Shown here piece after piece: positions 25,011 through 32,781 of a stretch of 64,000 nucleotides of DNA. The translations under genes and the position numbers were made by a program. Origin of the DNA: Butyrivibrio fibrisolvens (GTDB lineage Bacteria; Bacillota; Clostridia; Lachnospirales; Lachnospiraceae). Position 1 is the first letter of the stretch. Every line of letters starts with the position of its first letter. The notes under the pieces are model-generated. The model saw only the letters and a list, made by a program, of their open reading frames with translations, did no database searches and had not been told where the DNA came from. The stretch spans positions 2,542,001-2,606,000 of the forward strand of contig NZ_CP065800.1 in the NCBI RefSeq assembly GCF_023206215.1. The letters run 5' to 3'.

Positions 25011-25057
25011 ATTCCTGAGGATGACATGGATTTATTAACTGCCATCCTCAGGAATCA
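25011..25057. other. Hairpin between the LytTR and DUF3021 genes
   Basis: GATTCCTGAGGATG and CATCCTCAGGAATC are perfectly complementary 14-base arms. The left arm partly repeats the DNA at the LytTR stop (AGGATGACATGGATTTA occurs at 24983 and again near 25019). No T run follows, so it may lower rather than stop read-through to DUF3021. Confidence 0.6.
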
Positions 25058-25149
25058 TCAAGGCTTTTGTTAGATTTTATGTGGGCGGAGCTTGAGCATG
25101 GCAATCATAAAGATATTATAGGTATAGGGAATTAATTCGAGGATTGTTT

Positions 25150-25593
25150 ATGAAGGAACGAATAAGAGATATATTGAATAGTTTTTTTATAACGGTGACT
25201 TTAATTAACTTAGCAATGCTTATATTGGGAAAACTCCTTGAGCCGGAGCAAGTCTTTGGGTATGAAGCGTTTATGTATCCGCTTATCTATGGGCTTATTG
25301 GGACGATTCCAAGTATTGTGATAAGAGATAAGAAAGAGTTATCGGTTAAGCAGGAGCTGATACGCAAAGTGATGAATATGCTTCTTATCATAGTGCTTAT
25401 GCTTGCGTTTATGTTTGGAGGAAGAGAGATTACATCAGAGCTGATCGCGGCAGCAGTGGGAGTTGCAATAAGTATAGTAATAATATTTGTACTGGTTAAT
25501 CTCATAATCTGGTGGCTTGACTTAAAGACCGCTAAAGATATGACGGAAGATCTTCTCAAGTATCAGGAAAAACAAGAAAACGCAATCAGATAA
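25150..25593 (+). CDS. DUF3021 membrane protein
   Basis: A 147-residue protein with four helices: DILNSFFITVTLINLAMLILG, EAFMYPLIYGLIGTIPSIVI, LLIIVLMLAFMFGG and VAISIVIIFVLVNLIIWWLD. This is the DUF3021 pattern. ATG 25150 follows GAGGATTGTTT. Members are typically encoded next to a stand-alone LytTR regulator, as here, and are thought to act as the membrane inhibitor of that regulator. What it senses is unknown. Confidence 0.85.
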   Translation: MKERIRDILNSFFITVTLINLAMLILGKLLEPEQVFGYEAFMYPLIYGLIGTIPSIVIRDKKELSVKQELIRKVMNMLLIIVLMLAFMFGGREITSELIAAAVGVAISIVIIFVLVNLIIWWLDLKTAKDMTEDLLKYQEKQENAIR

Positions 25594-25602
25594 ATCAGTG
25601 TA

Positions 25603-25639
25603 AAACAGACCTGGATAAGTGTATTTGGGTCTGTTTTTT
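25603..25639 (+). terminator. Intrinsic terminator after DUF3021
   Basis: AACAGACC pairs with GGTCTGTT and is followed by six T. The opening ATCAGTGTAAAACAG is repeated at the terminator at 26227, so the two may be duplicates. Confidence 0.85.
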
Positions 25640-25706
25640 ATTGATTGTATATAGTTAATATATTAAGTATAATGAGTGATACAGTTTTATTGAATGGAGG
25701 GTTATT

Positions 25707-26194
25707 ATGCTGACAGACATTTTTGAAAAAGAAAAGGCATTGTTTGAAGACGGTGTCCAGACTGTGCTCAGGACGGCTTCAGGACTGAGGATGTAACGCT
25801 TATAGAAAAAGGCGTTCTGAAAACTCACAGCTTAAGTTTATATGCTGCTAATAAAACAGGAAGACCAGTAGTTAAGAATACAGGTTGGGATCTTATTGTT
25901 GAGCCTGGAGATAAGTCGCTAGAAGAAATGATCAAGTCTGTTGATAAAGGATTGATCATGGGTGGATATTCCGGTGGAGAACCTGGAACAAATGGAGAAT
26001 TCTCCGGAGTTGCCAAGAACAGCTTCTTTATCGAAAACGGAGAAGTAAAGTATGCAGTATCCGAGACTATGGTAAACGGAAATCTTGGAGAGATCGTAAA
26101 AAATATCCGTGATATCTCCAAGGAACAGATTTGCGACGGAAGCTCTGTTGTTCCATATATTGCTGTTAGCGGCGTAGTTATTTCAGGTAAATAA
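25707..26194 (+). pseudogene. Remnant of a TldD/PmbA-family protease gene
   Basis: A GGAGGG ribosome site and ATG at 25707 open a 28-codon frame that stops at TAA near 25795. In another frame, from about 25785, the sequence reads DVTLIEKGVLKTHSL and continues through GLIMGGYSGGEPGTNGEFSG and SSVVPYIAVSGVVISGK to TAA at 26194. That is the C-terminal domain of TldE/PmbA proteins, which normally have about 440 residues. Most of the N-terminal half is missing and a frameshift separates the rest, so this is a decayed gene. Without a TldD partner nearby no activity is expected. Confidence 0.75.
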
Positions 26195-26226
26195 GAATTG
26201 ATCTATTAATAAAATAATATCAGTGT

Positions 26227-26266
26227 AAAACAGCCCTAAATGAGTGAAATCATGGGGCTGTTTTTC
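26227..26266 (+). terminator. Intrinsic terminator after the TldD/PmbA remnant
   Basis: AACAGCCC pairs with GGGGCTGTT and is followed by a T run. The flank matches the terminator at 25603. Confidence 0.82.
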
Positions 26267-26328
26267 GTTTGGTAGTAAATTGATAATCAGAAAAAGATAT
26301 ACCAATTACATGGCAGGAGGTATTAGTT

Positions 26329-26469
26329 ATGGATAATATGAGCTTTTTATCACTTGAAACCCCGTTGATGAGAGAAAAATGTAAGGCCTGGCGTCTTGAA
26401 TATCTACAGTGTAAGTTGCCCGCGCCTATAGATCTGTACGATAAGAACTGGAAGGAGGAGAAGATATGA
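26329..26469 (+). CDS. 46-residue ORF translationally coupled to the CPBP protease gene
   Basis: AGGAGG at 26315-26320 lies eight bases before ATG 26329. The frame encodes 46 residues (MDNMSFLSLETPLMREK to WKEEKI) and its TGA overlaps the next ATG as ATGA. A strong ribosome site and stop-start overlap support real translation. The peptide is soluble, charged and without a membrane helix. It matches no family I recognise. It could be a leader, a substrate or a partner of the downstream membrane protease. Confidence 0.6.
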   Translation: MDNMSFLSLETPLMREKCKAWRLEYLQCKLPAPIDLYDKNWKEEKI

Positions 26470-27341
26470 ATGCAGAAGTGTTTCAGATGGCCGACAAAGA
26501 GAAGACAGATAAAAGACGTACAATAATAGGAATTATTGCTACTTATGCTTTGATGGTCCTGGCAAATATAATTCTCAGTAATGCTTTTTCTTATATTATT
26601 TTCAATGGAGTAAGTATTCCTTTTTATGTGTATGGGACTGTTGTTGAGCTGGGAATTGTGATGCCGGCGATCATTTACACTGTATTAAAAGGTGAGAGTA
26701 TTACAGAGAGTTTTGGATTTCGTCGGATCAGATTTAAAACAGTTCTTTGGACAATAGTACTTACGATCCTTAGTTTTCCCTTATATACGTGTGCAAATGT
26801 TCTGTCACAGATTTTTGTCCCGAATACAGCGATAGAGTCTGCTTCAGAAATGTCAGGATCAATATTTGGATCCTGGTTTGTGGTGGCTATAGTAGCATCA
26901 CTTTGTGAAGAGATTGCTATCAGGGGATTTTGCTTTAACAGATTGAAGAAAGTTTCTTCTCTTTTTGTTGCAGCATCTATCTCTGCTATCATGTTTGGCG
27001 TCCTTCATCTTAACATCAATCAGATATGCTATGCGATGGTTTTGGGCTTTATATTTGCCCTTGCAAATTTTGCAAGCGGTAGTATCTGGACATCTATCAT
27101 TATGCATACGATAATCAATAGTTTTGGATATGCTGTTGTTATGATAGCAGAGCTTTCAACAGCTTCAGCAGGAATAAATCTTGAGGAGACAGCAGAGCTT
27201 CAAAGAACGCAGACCAGCTCATTTCTTACGACGGGGCTTGTGCTCTTTGTAATCTCGATAGGTTGTGCTTTTCTTATCAAAATAGTACTTAAGAAGATTG
27301 CTGCCAGTGAAAATAATCAGGAAGCTATCGAAGTATTTTGA
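26466..27341 (+). CDS. CPBP-family intramembrane glutamic protease
   Basis: A 291-residue membrane protein with eight helices. The type II CAAX/CPBP motifs are present: Glu148-Glu149 in SLCEEIAIRGF with Arg153, His181 in FGVLHLN, and His214 in IIMHTIINSF. GGAAGGAGGAG precedes the start, inside the coupled small ORF. Bacterial members process peptides or act in bacteriocin self-immunity. No bacteriocin gene is recognised, but the 46-residue ORF directly upstream is a candidate partner. Substrate unknown. Confidence 0.88.
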   Translation: MNAEVFQMADKEKTDKRRTIIGIIATYALMVLANIILSNAFSYIIFNGVSIPFYVYGTVVELGIVMPAIIYTVLKGESITESFGFRRIRFKTVLWTIVLTILSFPLYTCANVLSQIFVPNTAIESASEMSGSIFGSWFVVAIVASLCEEIAIRGFCFNRLKKVSSLFVAASISAIMFGVLHLNINQICYAMVLGFIFALANFASGSIWTSIIMHTIINSFGYAVVMIAELSTASAGINLEETAELQRTQTSSFLTTGLVLFVISIGCAFLIKIVLKKIAASENNQEAIEVF

Positions 27342-27500
27342 ACGAAAATGGTTGTGATGCTTCAGTTCGTGGTATTCTATAATGGAACAAAAGAAGGCAT
27401 TATGAAAGAAATTCTGGAAGTACGTACATAGAAATGCATCCATGCATTTCTGAGCATGTACCAGATACATCCTGTATCCAATAGAATGGAGGCGAAGGAA

Positions 27501-27740
27501 ATGCTGTTTACTGAATATAACGAAGAAGCACATATCAATCATGTTAAAGAATCGTCATATGAACAAGGACGCGAAGAAGAACGTGATCAGGCTATCCTCA
27601 TTTTTATAGAAGATAAGCTGGAAGATAACATCTCTGTAGAAATTATTGAGAATAAGCTAAATAAGAGATATGATCTTTCGAGTGATAAGGCAAAAGAGTA
27701 CATAGAACGCGCTAGTGCTTTAATGAAAGAAAATAAGTAG
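27501..27740 (+). pseudogene. C-terminal remnant of an Rpn-family (PD-(D/E)XK) transposase/nuclease
   Basis: An open frame of 79 codons starts MLFTEYNEEAHINHV and continues with SYEQGREEERDQAILIF, the coiled tail usual for Rpn-family recombination-promoting nucleases in Lachnospiraceae. The catalytic domain of about 200 residues is missing, and the DNA upstream shows broken frames of the same protein (MEAKEMLF). A GGAGGCGAAGGA motif precedes the ATG, so the tail might still be made, but no function is expected. Confidence 0.55.
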
Positions 27741-27812
27741 TAAAAGAGATCAATGCCACAGTTTCTGATGCTTCAATAATTGAATCGAAGGAATTAACAA
27801 TAATCTCGAACG

Positions 27813-27846
27813 AAAAGAAGCCATCCATTTGGATGACTTCTTTTTT
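27813..27846. terminator. Bidirectional terminator
   Basis: GAAGCCATCC and GGATGACTTC pair around a four-base loop. A T run lies on the right and an A-rich run on the left. It serves the Rpn remnant on plus and the VanZ-like gene on minus. Confidence 0.85.
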
Positions 27847-27857
27847 AAATAACGATT

Positions 27858-28400
27858 TTATAAAGCCTGGTCTGGCGTAATCTTATATTTGGGTTTATGG
27901 ATTATGGGGTGCTTTTTAATGTAATAAAAGGCGCATATAAAAGCAGACGCTGTGATATATCCGATAGCATCCAGCACAAGATCCTGAGCATCGAAGTGGC
28001 GATATACTATAAAAGTCTTGTGAATTTGATCGCAGAAGCTTGCCATGGAGCATATACCAACAGAATACATAAATATAATTTTAGTAGAAGCGGTGTTGTT
28101 CCTCAATTTCTTGCCGACAGGAGATGTGATGATCATAAGAGTCATGAAAAGGCCAAGTGCGCCGAATTCATATATGTGAGCCATCTTCCTTGCACTGTTA
28201 AGTTCCAGCATAAGCCATATAGCATTGTGATAATGCTTTGGGAACAGCTCCGGAAAAAGAGACACTATAAGATTCTGAGTGCTTATTGTATCAGCACCGC
28301 TTTGCCTTGTGAGATGTATGATAAGCGCAAGTACTAAAGCAGTTGAAAATGTTAATGAAAGGAACATTAGATCAATAGTTCTACCCGTTGTTTTCTTCAT
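27858..28400 (-). CDS. VanZ-like membrane protein
   Basis: A 180-residue protein with four to five helices and the VanZ-family blocks RKMAHIYEFGALGLFM near 70-85 and CDQIHKTFIVYRHFDAQDLVLDAIG near 122-146 (split by one variable position). VanZ gives low-level teicoplanin resistance, but most homologues have no known role. It is not near the VanX-like gene at 58298, and no van regulatory genes are present, so a glycopeptide-resistance role is not implied. Confidence 0.87.
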   Translation of the reverse strand: MKKTTGRTIDLMFLSLTFSTALVLALIIHLTRQSGADTISTQNLIVSLFPELFPKHYHNAIWLMLELNSARKMAHIYEFGALGLFMTLMIITSPVGKKLRNNTASTKIIFMYSVGICSMASFCDQIHKTFIVYRHFDAQDLVLDAIGYITASAFICAFYYIKKHPIIHKPKYKITPDQAL

Positions 28401-28686
28401 AGTCAGTCGCCCCTTTTTGAAGATTTTTTTAGTAAACAGTTTTGGTGATAAATTACATCTGGATTGTTTACTATACCCTTGAATTAATTTTATCTTGTTA
28501 ACGTAAACCGAAAATAAAGCAATTTTTGCAATTGTTTAAACAAAATATGTACACGAAAAAACGATTATATATGGACGTATGAGAAATCATTCCTGTTCTT
28601 ACTGCTAAAAACAAGAAAATAAAATGCAGGCAGTACGATGAGGCGTATTCCTACTGCTAGAAATTCAAGTTTTCATATATTTTATC
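28401..28686. other. Intergenic AT-rich stretch before the tyrS promoter
   Basis: This gap lies between the divergent VanZ-like gene and the tyrS leader. It must hold the promoter of the VanZ-like gene, but no clear -35/-10 pair stands out. I see no ORF with a ribosome site and no repeat shared with other gaps. Confidence 0.5.
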
Positions 28687-28715
28687 TTGACTTTATTTAA
28701 TCTGTTTTTTAGAAT
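28687..28715 (+). promoter_or_regulatory. Promoter of the tyrS T-box leader
   Basis: TTGACT (28687-28692), 17 bases, TAGAAT (28710-28715), directly upstream of the T-box leader. Confidence 0.6.
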
Positions 28716-28721
28716 ATATAG

Positions 28722-29143
28722 AAGTAAATGCATTGATCGGAATAAGTAGTCAATTGTTCTAGCTACAGAGAGTTGCCGTTTGGTGAGAGGCGCAGCTACA
28801 GGCTCTTGATGAATACCTCCGTGAGCAGCTTCCCGGAAACATTCGATAGAATATGGTAACTTGATCGAAGATTATGATCGAAGACTTTGACTAGGGATTG
28901 TCATCTCTGTGTGATATTATCTTATTCTTAAATGAAAGTATGGGAAGACGGAAATCCAACCGTTACAGTGGAAGGGTCTTCATTTCTTAGATGATAATGT
29001 CAGGATATCCTGTCAGAACGCCATTTGTAAGGATGAGTACCTGCTGAGGCATAAGGCGTGAGTCTTATGTGAATAAAGGTGGTAACACGGAAGAATATAT
29101 CCGTCCTTTGTAGCTGATAACAGCGCAAGGGGCTTTTTTTATG
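28722..29143 (+). promoter_or_regulatory. T-box riboswitch with a UAC (tyrosine) specifier
   Basis: The leader upstream of tyrS contains a stem I region with GAGAG elements (28777-28800) and a specifier loop GATGAATACCTCC with TAC at 28814-28816. The T-box AAAGGTGGTAACACGG is at 29077-29092, and a terminator near 29111-29143 ends in seven T. The codon agrees with the downstream gene, tyrosyl-tRNA synthetase. Uncharged tRNA-Tyr should allow read-through. Confidence 0.92.
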
Positions 29144-29216
29144 TCATTTATATTAATAATAAGCCCTAAAGCGCGAATAAATTGATATGGCACAATATGT
29201 GCAGAAAGGTTGAGAA

Positions 29217-30440
29217 ATGGGAGTTTATGAAGAACTCGAGGCAAGAGGCCTTCTTGCCCAGGTAACAGATGGAGAGAAGATAAGAGAGCTTATCAACAGT
29301 GGTAAGGCTACATTCTACATTGGCTTTGACTGTACAGCAGATTCACTTACAGCTGGTCACTTTATGGCACTTACACTTATGAAGAGACTTCAGATGGCAG
29401 GTAACAAGCCGATCGCGCTTATCGGCGGCGGTACAACAATGATTGGTGATCCATCAGGACGTACAGATATGCGTAAGATGCTTACAAGAGAAGACATCGA
29501 CCACAACGCAGAGTGCTTCAAGAAGCAGATGGAGAAGTTCATCGATTTTTCTGATGGCAAGGCACTTATGGTCAACAACGCTGACTGGCTCTTAAAGCTC
29601 AACTACGTAGATCTTCTTCGTGAGGTTGGTGCATGCTTCTCAGTTAACAATATGCTCAGAGCAGAGTGCTACAAGCAGCGTATGGAGAAGGGCCTGTCCT
29701 TCCTTGAATTCAACTACATGATCATGCAGTCTTACGACTTCTATCACATGTTCCAGGAGTACGATTGTAACCTTGAGTTTGGTGGAGACGATCAGTGGTC
29801 CAACATGCTTGGTGGTACAGAGCTTATCCGTCGTAAGCTTGGTAAGGATGCTCATGCTATGACTATCACACTTCTTACTGACTCTCAGGGCAAGAAGATG
29901 GGTAAGACAGCAGGAAACGCTGTATGGCTTGATCCTAAGAAGACATCACCATACGATTTCTACCAGTACTGGAGAAATGTTGGCGATGCTGATGTTATCA
30001 AGTGCATCAGAATGCTTACATTCCTTCCTCTTGAGCAGATCGAAGAGATGGCTACATGGAAGGATGCTAAGCTCAATGAAGCCAAAGAGATCCTTGCATA
30101 CGAGCTTACAAACATGGTTCATGGCGAGGAAGAAGCTAAGAAGGCTCAGGAAGCTTCCAAAGCACTCTTTGCAGGCGGCGGTGACTCTGCAAATGTTCCT
30201 TCTGTAGCTCTTAAGGAAGAGGATTTCAGAGATGGCAAGGTTGATATCCTTCAGGTACTTGTATCTGCAGGTCTTTGCGCTACAAGATCAGAAGCAAGAC
30301 GTAATGTTCAGCAGGGCGGCGTAACTGTAGCAGACGAGAAAGTTACTGACGTAGCTACTACATATGACAAAGAGTTCTTTGATGGAGACGGTGTAATGGT
30401 TCGTCGTGGTAAGAAGGCATTTAAGAAGGTTACACTTTGA
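29217..30440 (+). CDS. tyrS: Tyrosyl-tRNA synthetase
   Basis: A 407-residue class I synthetase that charges tRNA-Tyr in the cytoplasm. The HIGH-like motif is GHFM at 47-50, KMSKS is KMGKT at 227-231, and the tyrosine-binding segments YIGFDCTADSL and FNYMIMQSYDF are intact. The C-terminal S4 domain covers about 345-405 (LVSAGLCATRSEARRNVQQGGV). Length is normal. The ribosome site is modest (GAAAGGTTGAGAA). Expression is controlled by the Tyr T-box. Codon choice is noticeably biased, as expected for a highly expressed gene. Confidence 0.97.
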   Translation: MGVYEELEARGLLAQVTDGEKIRELINSGKATFYIGFDCTADSLTAGHFMALTLMKRLQMAGNKPIALIGGGTTMIGDPSGRTDMRKMLTREDIDHNAECFKKQMEKFIDFSDGKALMVNNADWLLKLNYVDLLREVGACFSVNNMLRAECYKQRMEKGLSFLEFNYMIMQSYDFYHMFQEYDCNLEFGGDDQWSNMLGGTELIRRKLGKDAHAMTITLLTDSQGKKMGKTAGNAVWLDPKKTSPYDFYQYWRNVGDADVIKCIRMLTFLPLEQIEEMATWKDAKLNEAKEILAYELTNMVHGEEEAKKAQEASKALFAGGGDSANVPSVALKEEDFRDGKVDILQVLVSAGLCATRSEARRNVQQGGVTVADEKVTDVATTYDKEFFDGDGVMVRRGKKAFKKVTL

Positions 30441-30460
30441 ACCTGATATAAGGAAAAAAC

Positions 30461-30515
30461 AAGTAAAAGACAAGTAAAAGACAAGTAAAAGACAAGTAAA
30501 AGACAAGTAAAAGAC
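30461..30515. repeat. Five tandem copies of an 11-bp unit
   Basis: AAGTAAAAGAC occurs five times without interruption between the tyrS stop and its terminator. The period matches one DNA helix turn. It is purine-rich on the plus strand. Confidence 0.93.
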
Positions 30516-30556
30516 AAAGAAAAAGCAGTACATTTTTAGTGCTGCTTTTTTCTTTG
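30516..30556 (+). terminator. Intrinsic terminator of tyrS
   Basis: AAAGAAAAAGCAGTAC pairs with GTGCTGCTTTTTTCTTT around an AT-rich loop; the right arm provides the T run. It lies directly after the 11-bp tandem array. Confidence 0.8.
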
Positions 30557-30672
30557 AAGGTAATATCAGAATGCAAAAGCATATCATGCCAGAATATCTC
30601 ATTCGTTTATTACAAACGAGCGAGCTGGCATAGTAGATGAAAACGGAACTTTATTATGAGGGACTACTTAGG

Positions 30673-32463
30673 ATGAGAAAAAGACTTAATAAACATATAA
30701 AAAAGATCGTAGCACCTGTTTTTGCAGCGGCGCTTCTGGCAGGCTGCTCTATGCCAGACATGTCTTTGACTAAAGACTCTTTTGAAGGTGATTCTGAAGA
30801 AATGATAGGAGATGCCGGAGAGAGCCTGTCAGCTGATGAGAATATAGATGCCACAAAAGAAGATAAGGGTACATCTTCAGATTCTTCTGCAGATGCCAGC
30901 ACTGTGGCAGATGAAGATAGTGATACAGATGATAACAAAGTGCCAGTCACAGATATAGCTGATATTCCTATATATAAGGTCATAGGCCGATATGACACAA
31001 GACGCTCAGATGATGACAATAAGACACTTCTTCTGACAACTAGCTTTAGCTCAGTCATGATAATTGATGATTATAAAGACGAGTATCCAAAGCTTTACGA
31101 AGTCTTAAGGCAGAGGGCTGATGAGGGGCTTGAGACATACACATCTGATAGTGAATCCATGTATAGCGAGGCTACAGAGCACTATGAAAGCATAAAAGAT
31201 AGCGAACCACCTTATAATGAGGATGAATTCCCTTCATATTATAACGATGCCTGCGATAAAGTAACAAGATCTGACTCCAGGATATTAAGTATTGTTAGTG
31301 AAAATGATTTATATGCAGGCGGTGCGCACCCTTATCATTATATGGTAGGCGTGAGCTTCATTGTGGCAACCGGTGAGACTATCGCACTTTCTGATGTGCT
31401 GACAGTATCAGAGGATGAGTTCAAAAAAGAGCTTAAAGGAAGGCTTGAACAGCAGTTTGAAGAAAGAGATTCGACTTTTGTAAATCCGGATGATTATTTA
31501 AGCCATTACAAATTCAGCCCGGATCCCGACAAGATGGATGACTATACAGGCGAAGACTATGAAACAGACTTTAATTTTTATTTTGCCTATGATGGTGTTC
31601 ATGTATTCTTTAATGCATATGAGATAGCCAGCTATGCTGAAGGCTCTTTTGATGTGTGCTTTTCTTATGATGAGAGCCTTATAAATGATGATTATAAGCT
31701 TGTTGATGGTACAGGTTATATGGAACCGGATGATATTGCAAGCTATAAGGATGCTACTTATAAGGGTGCAGATAAGATGCATTTTGAATATCAAGACGAA
31801 GGCGGTACCTATTCATCATCACTTACTCTGGTAAACGGCGATTGTAGGGATACTTTGGATGTAGATGTAGATCCTACTATTCTGGAACGTGGAGTATATC
31901 ATGTGTATACAGGTGATGGCAGAGAGTATATCTATGCAATGTGTGATGATGTAAACGATATGGAAGTTTTTGCAGTCTTTGATATTACAGGTGGTAAGGT
32001 CAAGGCTGTAGATTGCTTTTATCGTGACGGAGTATGGATTGATATAGACGGCGACTATGAAGGCGCCGCTATCTGGACCAATCCTGAGAAAATTCTCCTT
32101 ACGAATTACGGAGTTGGACTTGGAACTTTCACCTATCTGACCATATGTCATGTAGGCGATGATGGAATGCCTGTTACGGATGATGAAGCATATGCGATAG
32201 ATGACGTTGTATCAGATGAGATAACAGTTATTATGGCAGTTCCAGCCAATATAGTTGAAGATGGAGAGGATACAGGAAAAGAAACCACTATCCCTGTAGG
32301 TACCGTAGTAGTACCTATAAGATGCGATGATAACTCTTATATAGATGTAGAAGCAGATGACGGTACTATATACAGAATCTATTTTTCATCACTTGAGTAT
32401 CCTGGCTATATAAATAATAAAGAAGTAACAGAATACTTTTCAGGAATCGTGTATGTAGGATAA
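30673..32463 (+). CDS. DUF3298-containing lipoprotein
   Basis: A 596-residue surface lipoprotein. ATG 30673 starts MRKRLNKHIKK followed by a hydrophobic run ending LLAGC; an upstream in-frame ATG at 30637 would add 12 residues. A Ser/Asp/Glu-rich linker (about 30-95) leads to a DUF3298 domain (PF11738-like): NDLYAGGAHPYHYMVGVSF near 210-228 and FYFAYDGVHVFFNAYEIASYA near 300-320. That fold is shared with RsiV-type proteins. The last 270 residues are Asp-rich and unlike any family I recognise. No sigma factor gene is adjacent, so an RsiV-like anti-sigma role is not suggested. Confidence 0.78.
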   Translation: MRKRLNKHIKKIVAPVFAAALLAGCSMPDMSLTKDSFEGDSEEMIGDAGESLSADENIDATKEDKGTSSDSSADASTVADEDSDTDDNKVPVTDIADIPIYKVIGRYDTRRSDDDNKTLLLTTSFSSVMIIDDYKDEYPKLYEVLRQRADEGLETYTSDSESMYSEATEHYESIKDSEPPYNEDEFPSYYNDACDKVTRSDSRILSIVSENDLYAGGAHPYHYMVGVSFIVATGETIALSDVLTVSEDEFKKELKGRLEQQFEERDSTFVNPDDYLSHYKFSPDPDKMDDYTGEDYETDFNFYFAYDGVHVFFNAYEIASYAEGSFDVCFSYDESLINDDYKLVDGTGYMEPDDIASYKDATYKGADKMHFEYQDEGGTYSSSLTLVNGDCRDTLDVDVDPTILERGVYHVYTGDGREYIYAMCDDVNDMEVFAVFDITGGKVKAVDCFYRDGVWIDIDGDYEGAAIWTNPEKILLTNYGVGLGTFTYLTICHVGDDGMPVTDDEAYAIDDVVSDEITVIMAVPANIVEDGEDTGKETTIPVGTVVVPIRCDDNSYIDVEADDGTIYRIYFSSLEYPGYINNKEVTEYFSGIVYVG

Positions 32464-32498
32464 AGCATTCTGAGAAAGTATATATTATCTATTTTCAT

Positions 32499-32532
32499 AA
32501 AAAGCGTCTTGGGAAACCGGGACGTTTTTATT
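32499..32532 (+). terminator. Intrinsic terminator with a GAAA tetraloop
   Basis: AAAAAGCGTCTTGG and CCGGGACGTTTTT pair with G-T wobbles around GAAA and are followed by T-rich sequence, 36 bases after the lipoprotein stop. Confidence 0.83.
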
Positions 32533-32630
32533 ACTTATACAAAAGCCATGTTCGTATAAAAATTGTAAATTGTGTTATCATGTAATGAGAAACTTTTGAA
32601 CATCATACTATAGATATTATAGCGACAATC

Positions 32631-32745
32631 AGGTAGAAGCTGTTTATATAATCCTCAGGCGTAATCCGTACGAGGAGTGCCCAGGGGCGCAGCCCCTACG
32701 ACGAGAGACAAGGTAGCCTGAGGATTATATAAACAGCTTCTACCT
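32631..32745. repeat. 115-bp element with 30-bp perfect terminal inverted repeats
   Basis: Arms at 32631-32660 and 32716-32745 are perfect complements (outer end AGGTAGAAGCTGTTTATATA). The 55-base centre carries a small GGGGCGCAGCCCC hairpin. It lies in the 318-base gap before the beta-lactamase-like gene. No other copy is visible in the window, but the shape is like the hairpin family at 48857. Confidence 0.8.
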
Positions 32746-32781
32746 TAAGTCAGCAAAACAACTAAAGCGGAGGTACACATC

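Noticed and set aside
27858..28400. Glycopeptide-resistance (van) cluster together with the VanX-like gene
   Set aside because: The VanZ-like and VanX-like genes are 30 kb apart, no vanHA ligase or dehydrogenase is present, and the nearby kinase/regulator pair belongs to another module.
30461..30515. CRISPR array
   Set aside because: Units of 11 bases are contiguous with no spacers, and no cas gene is present.
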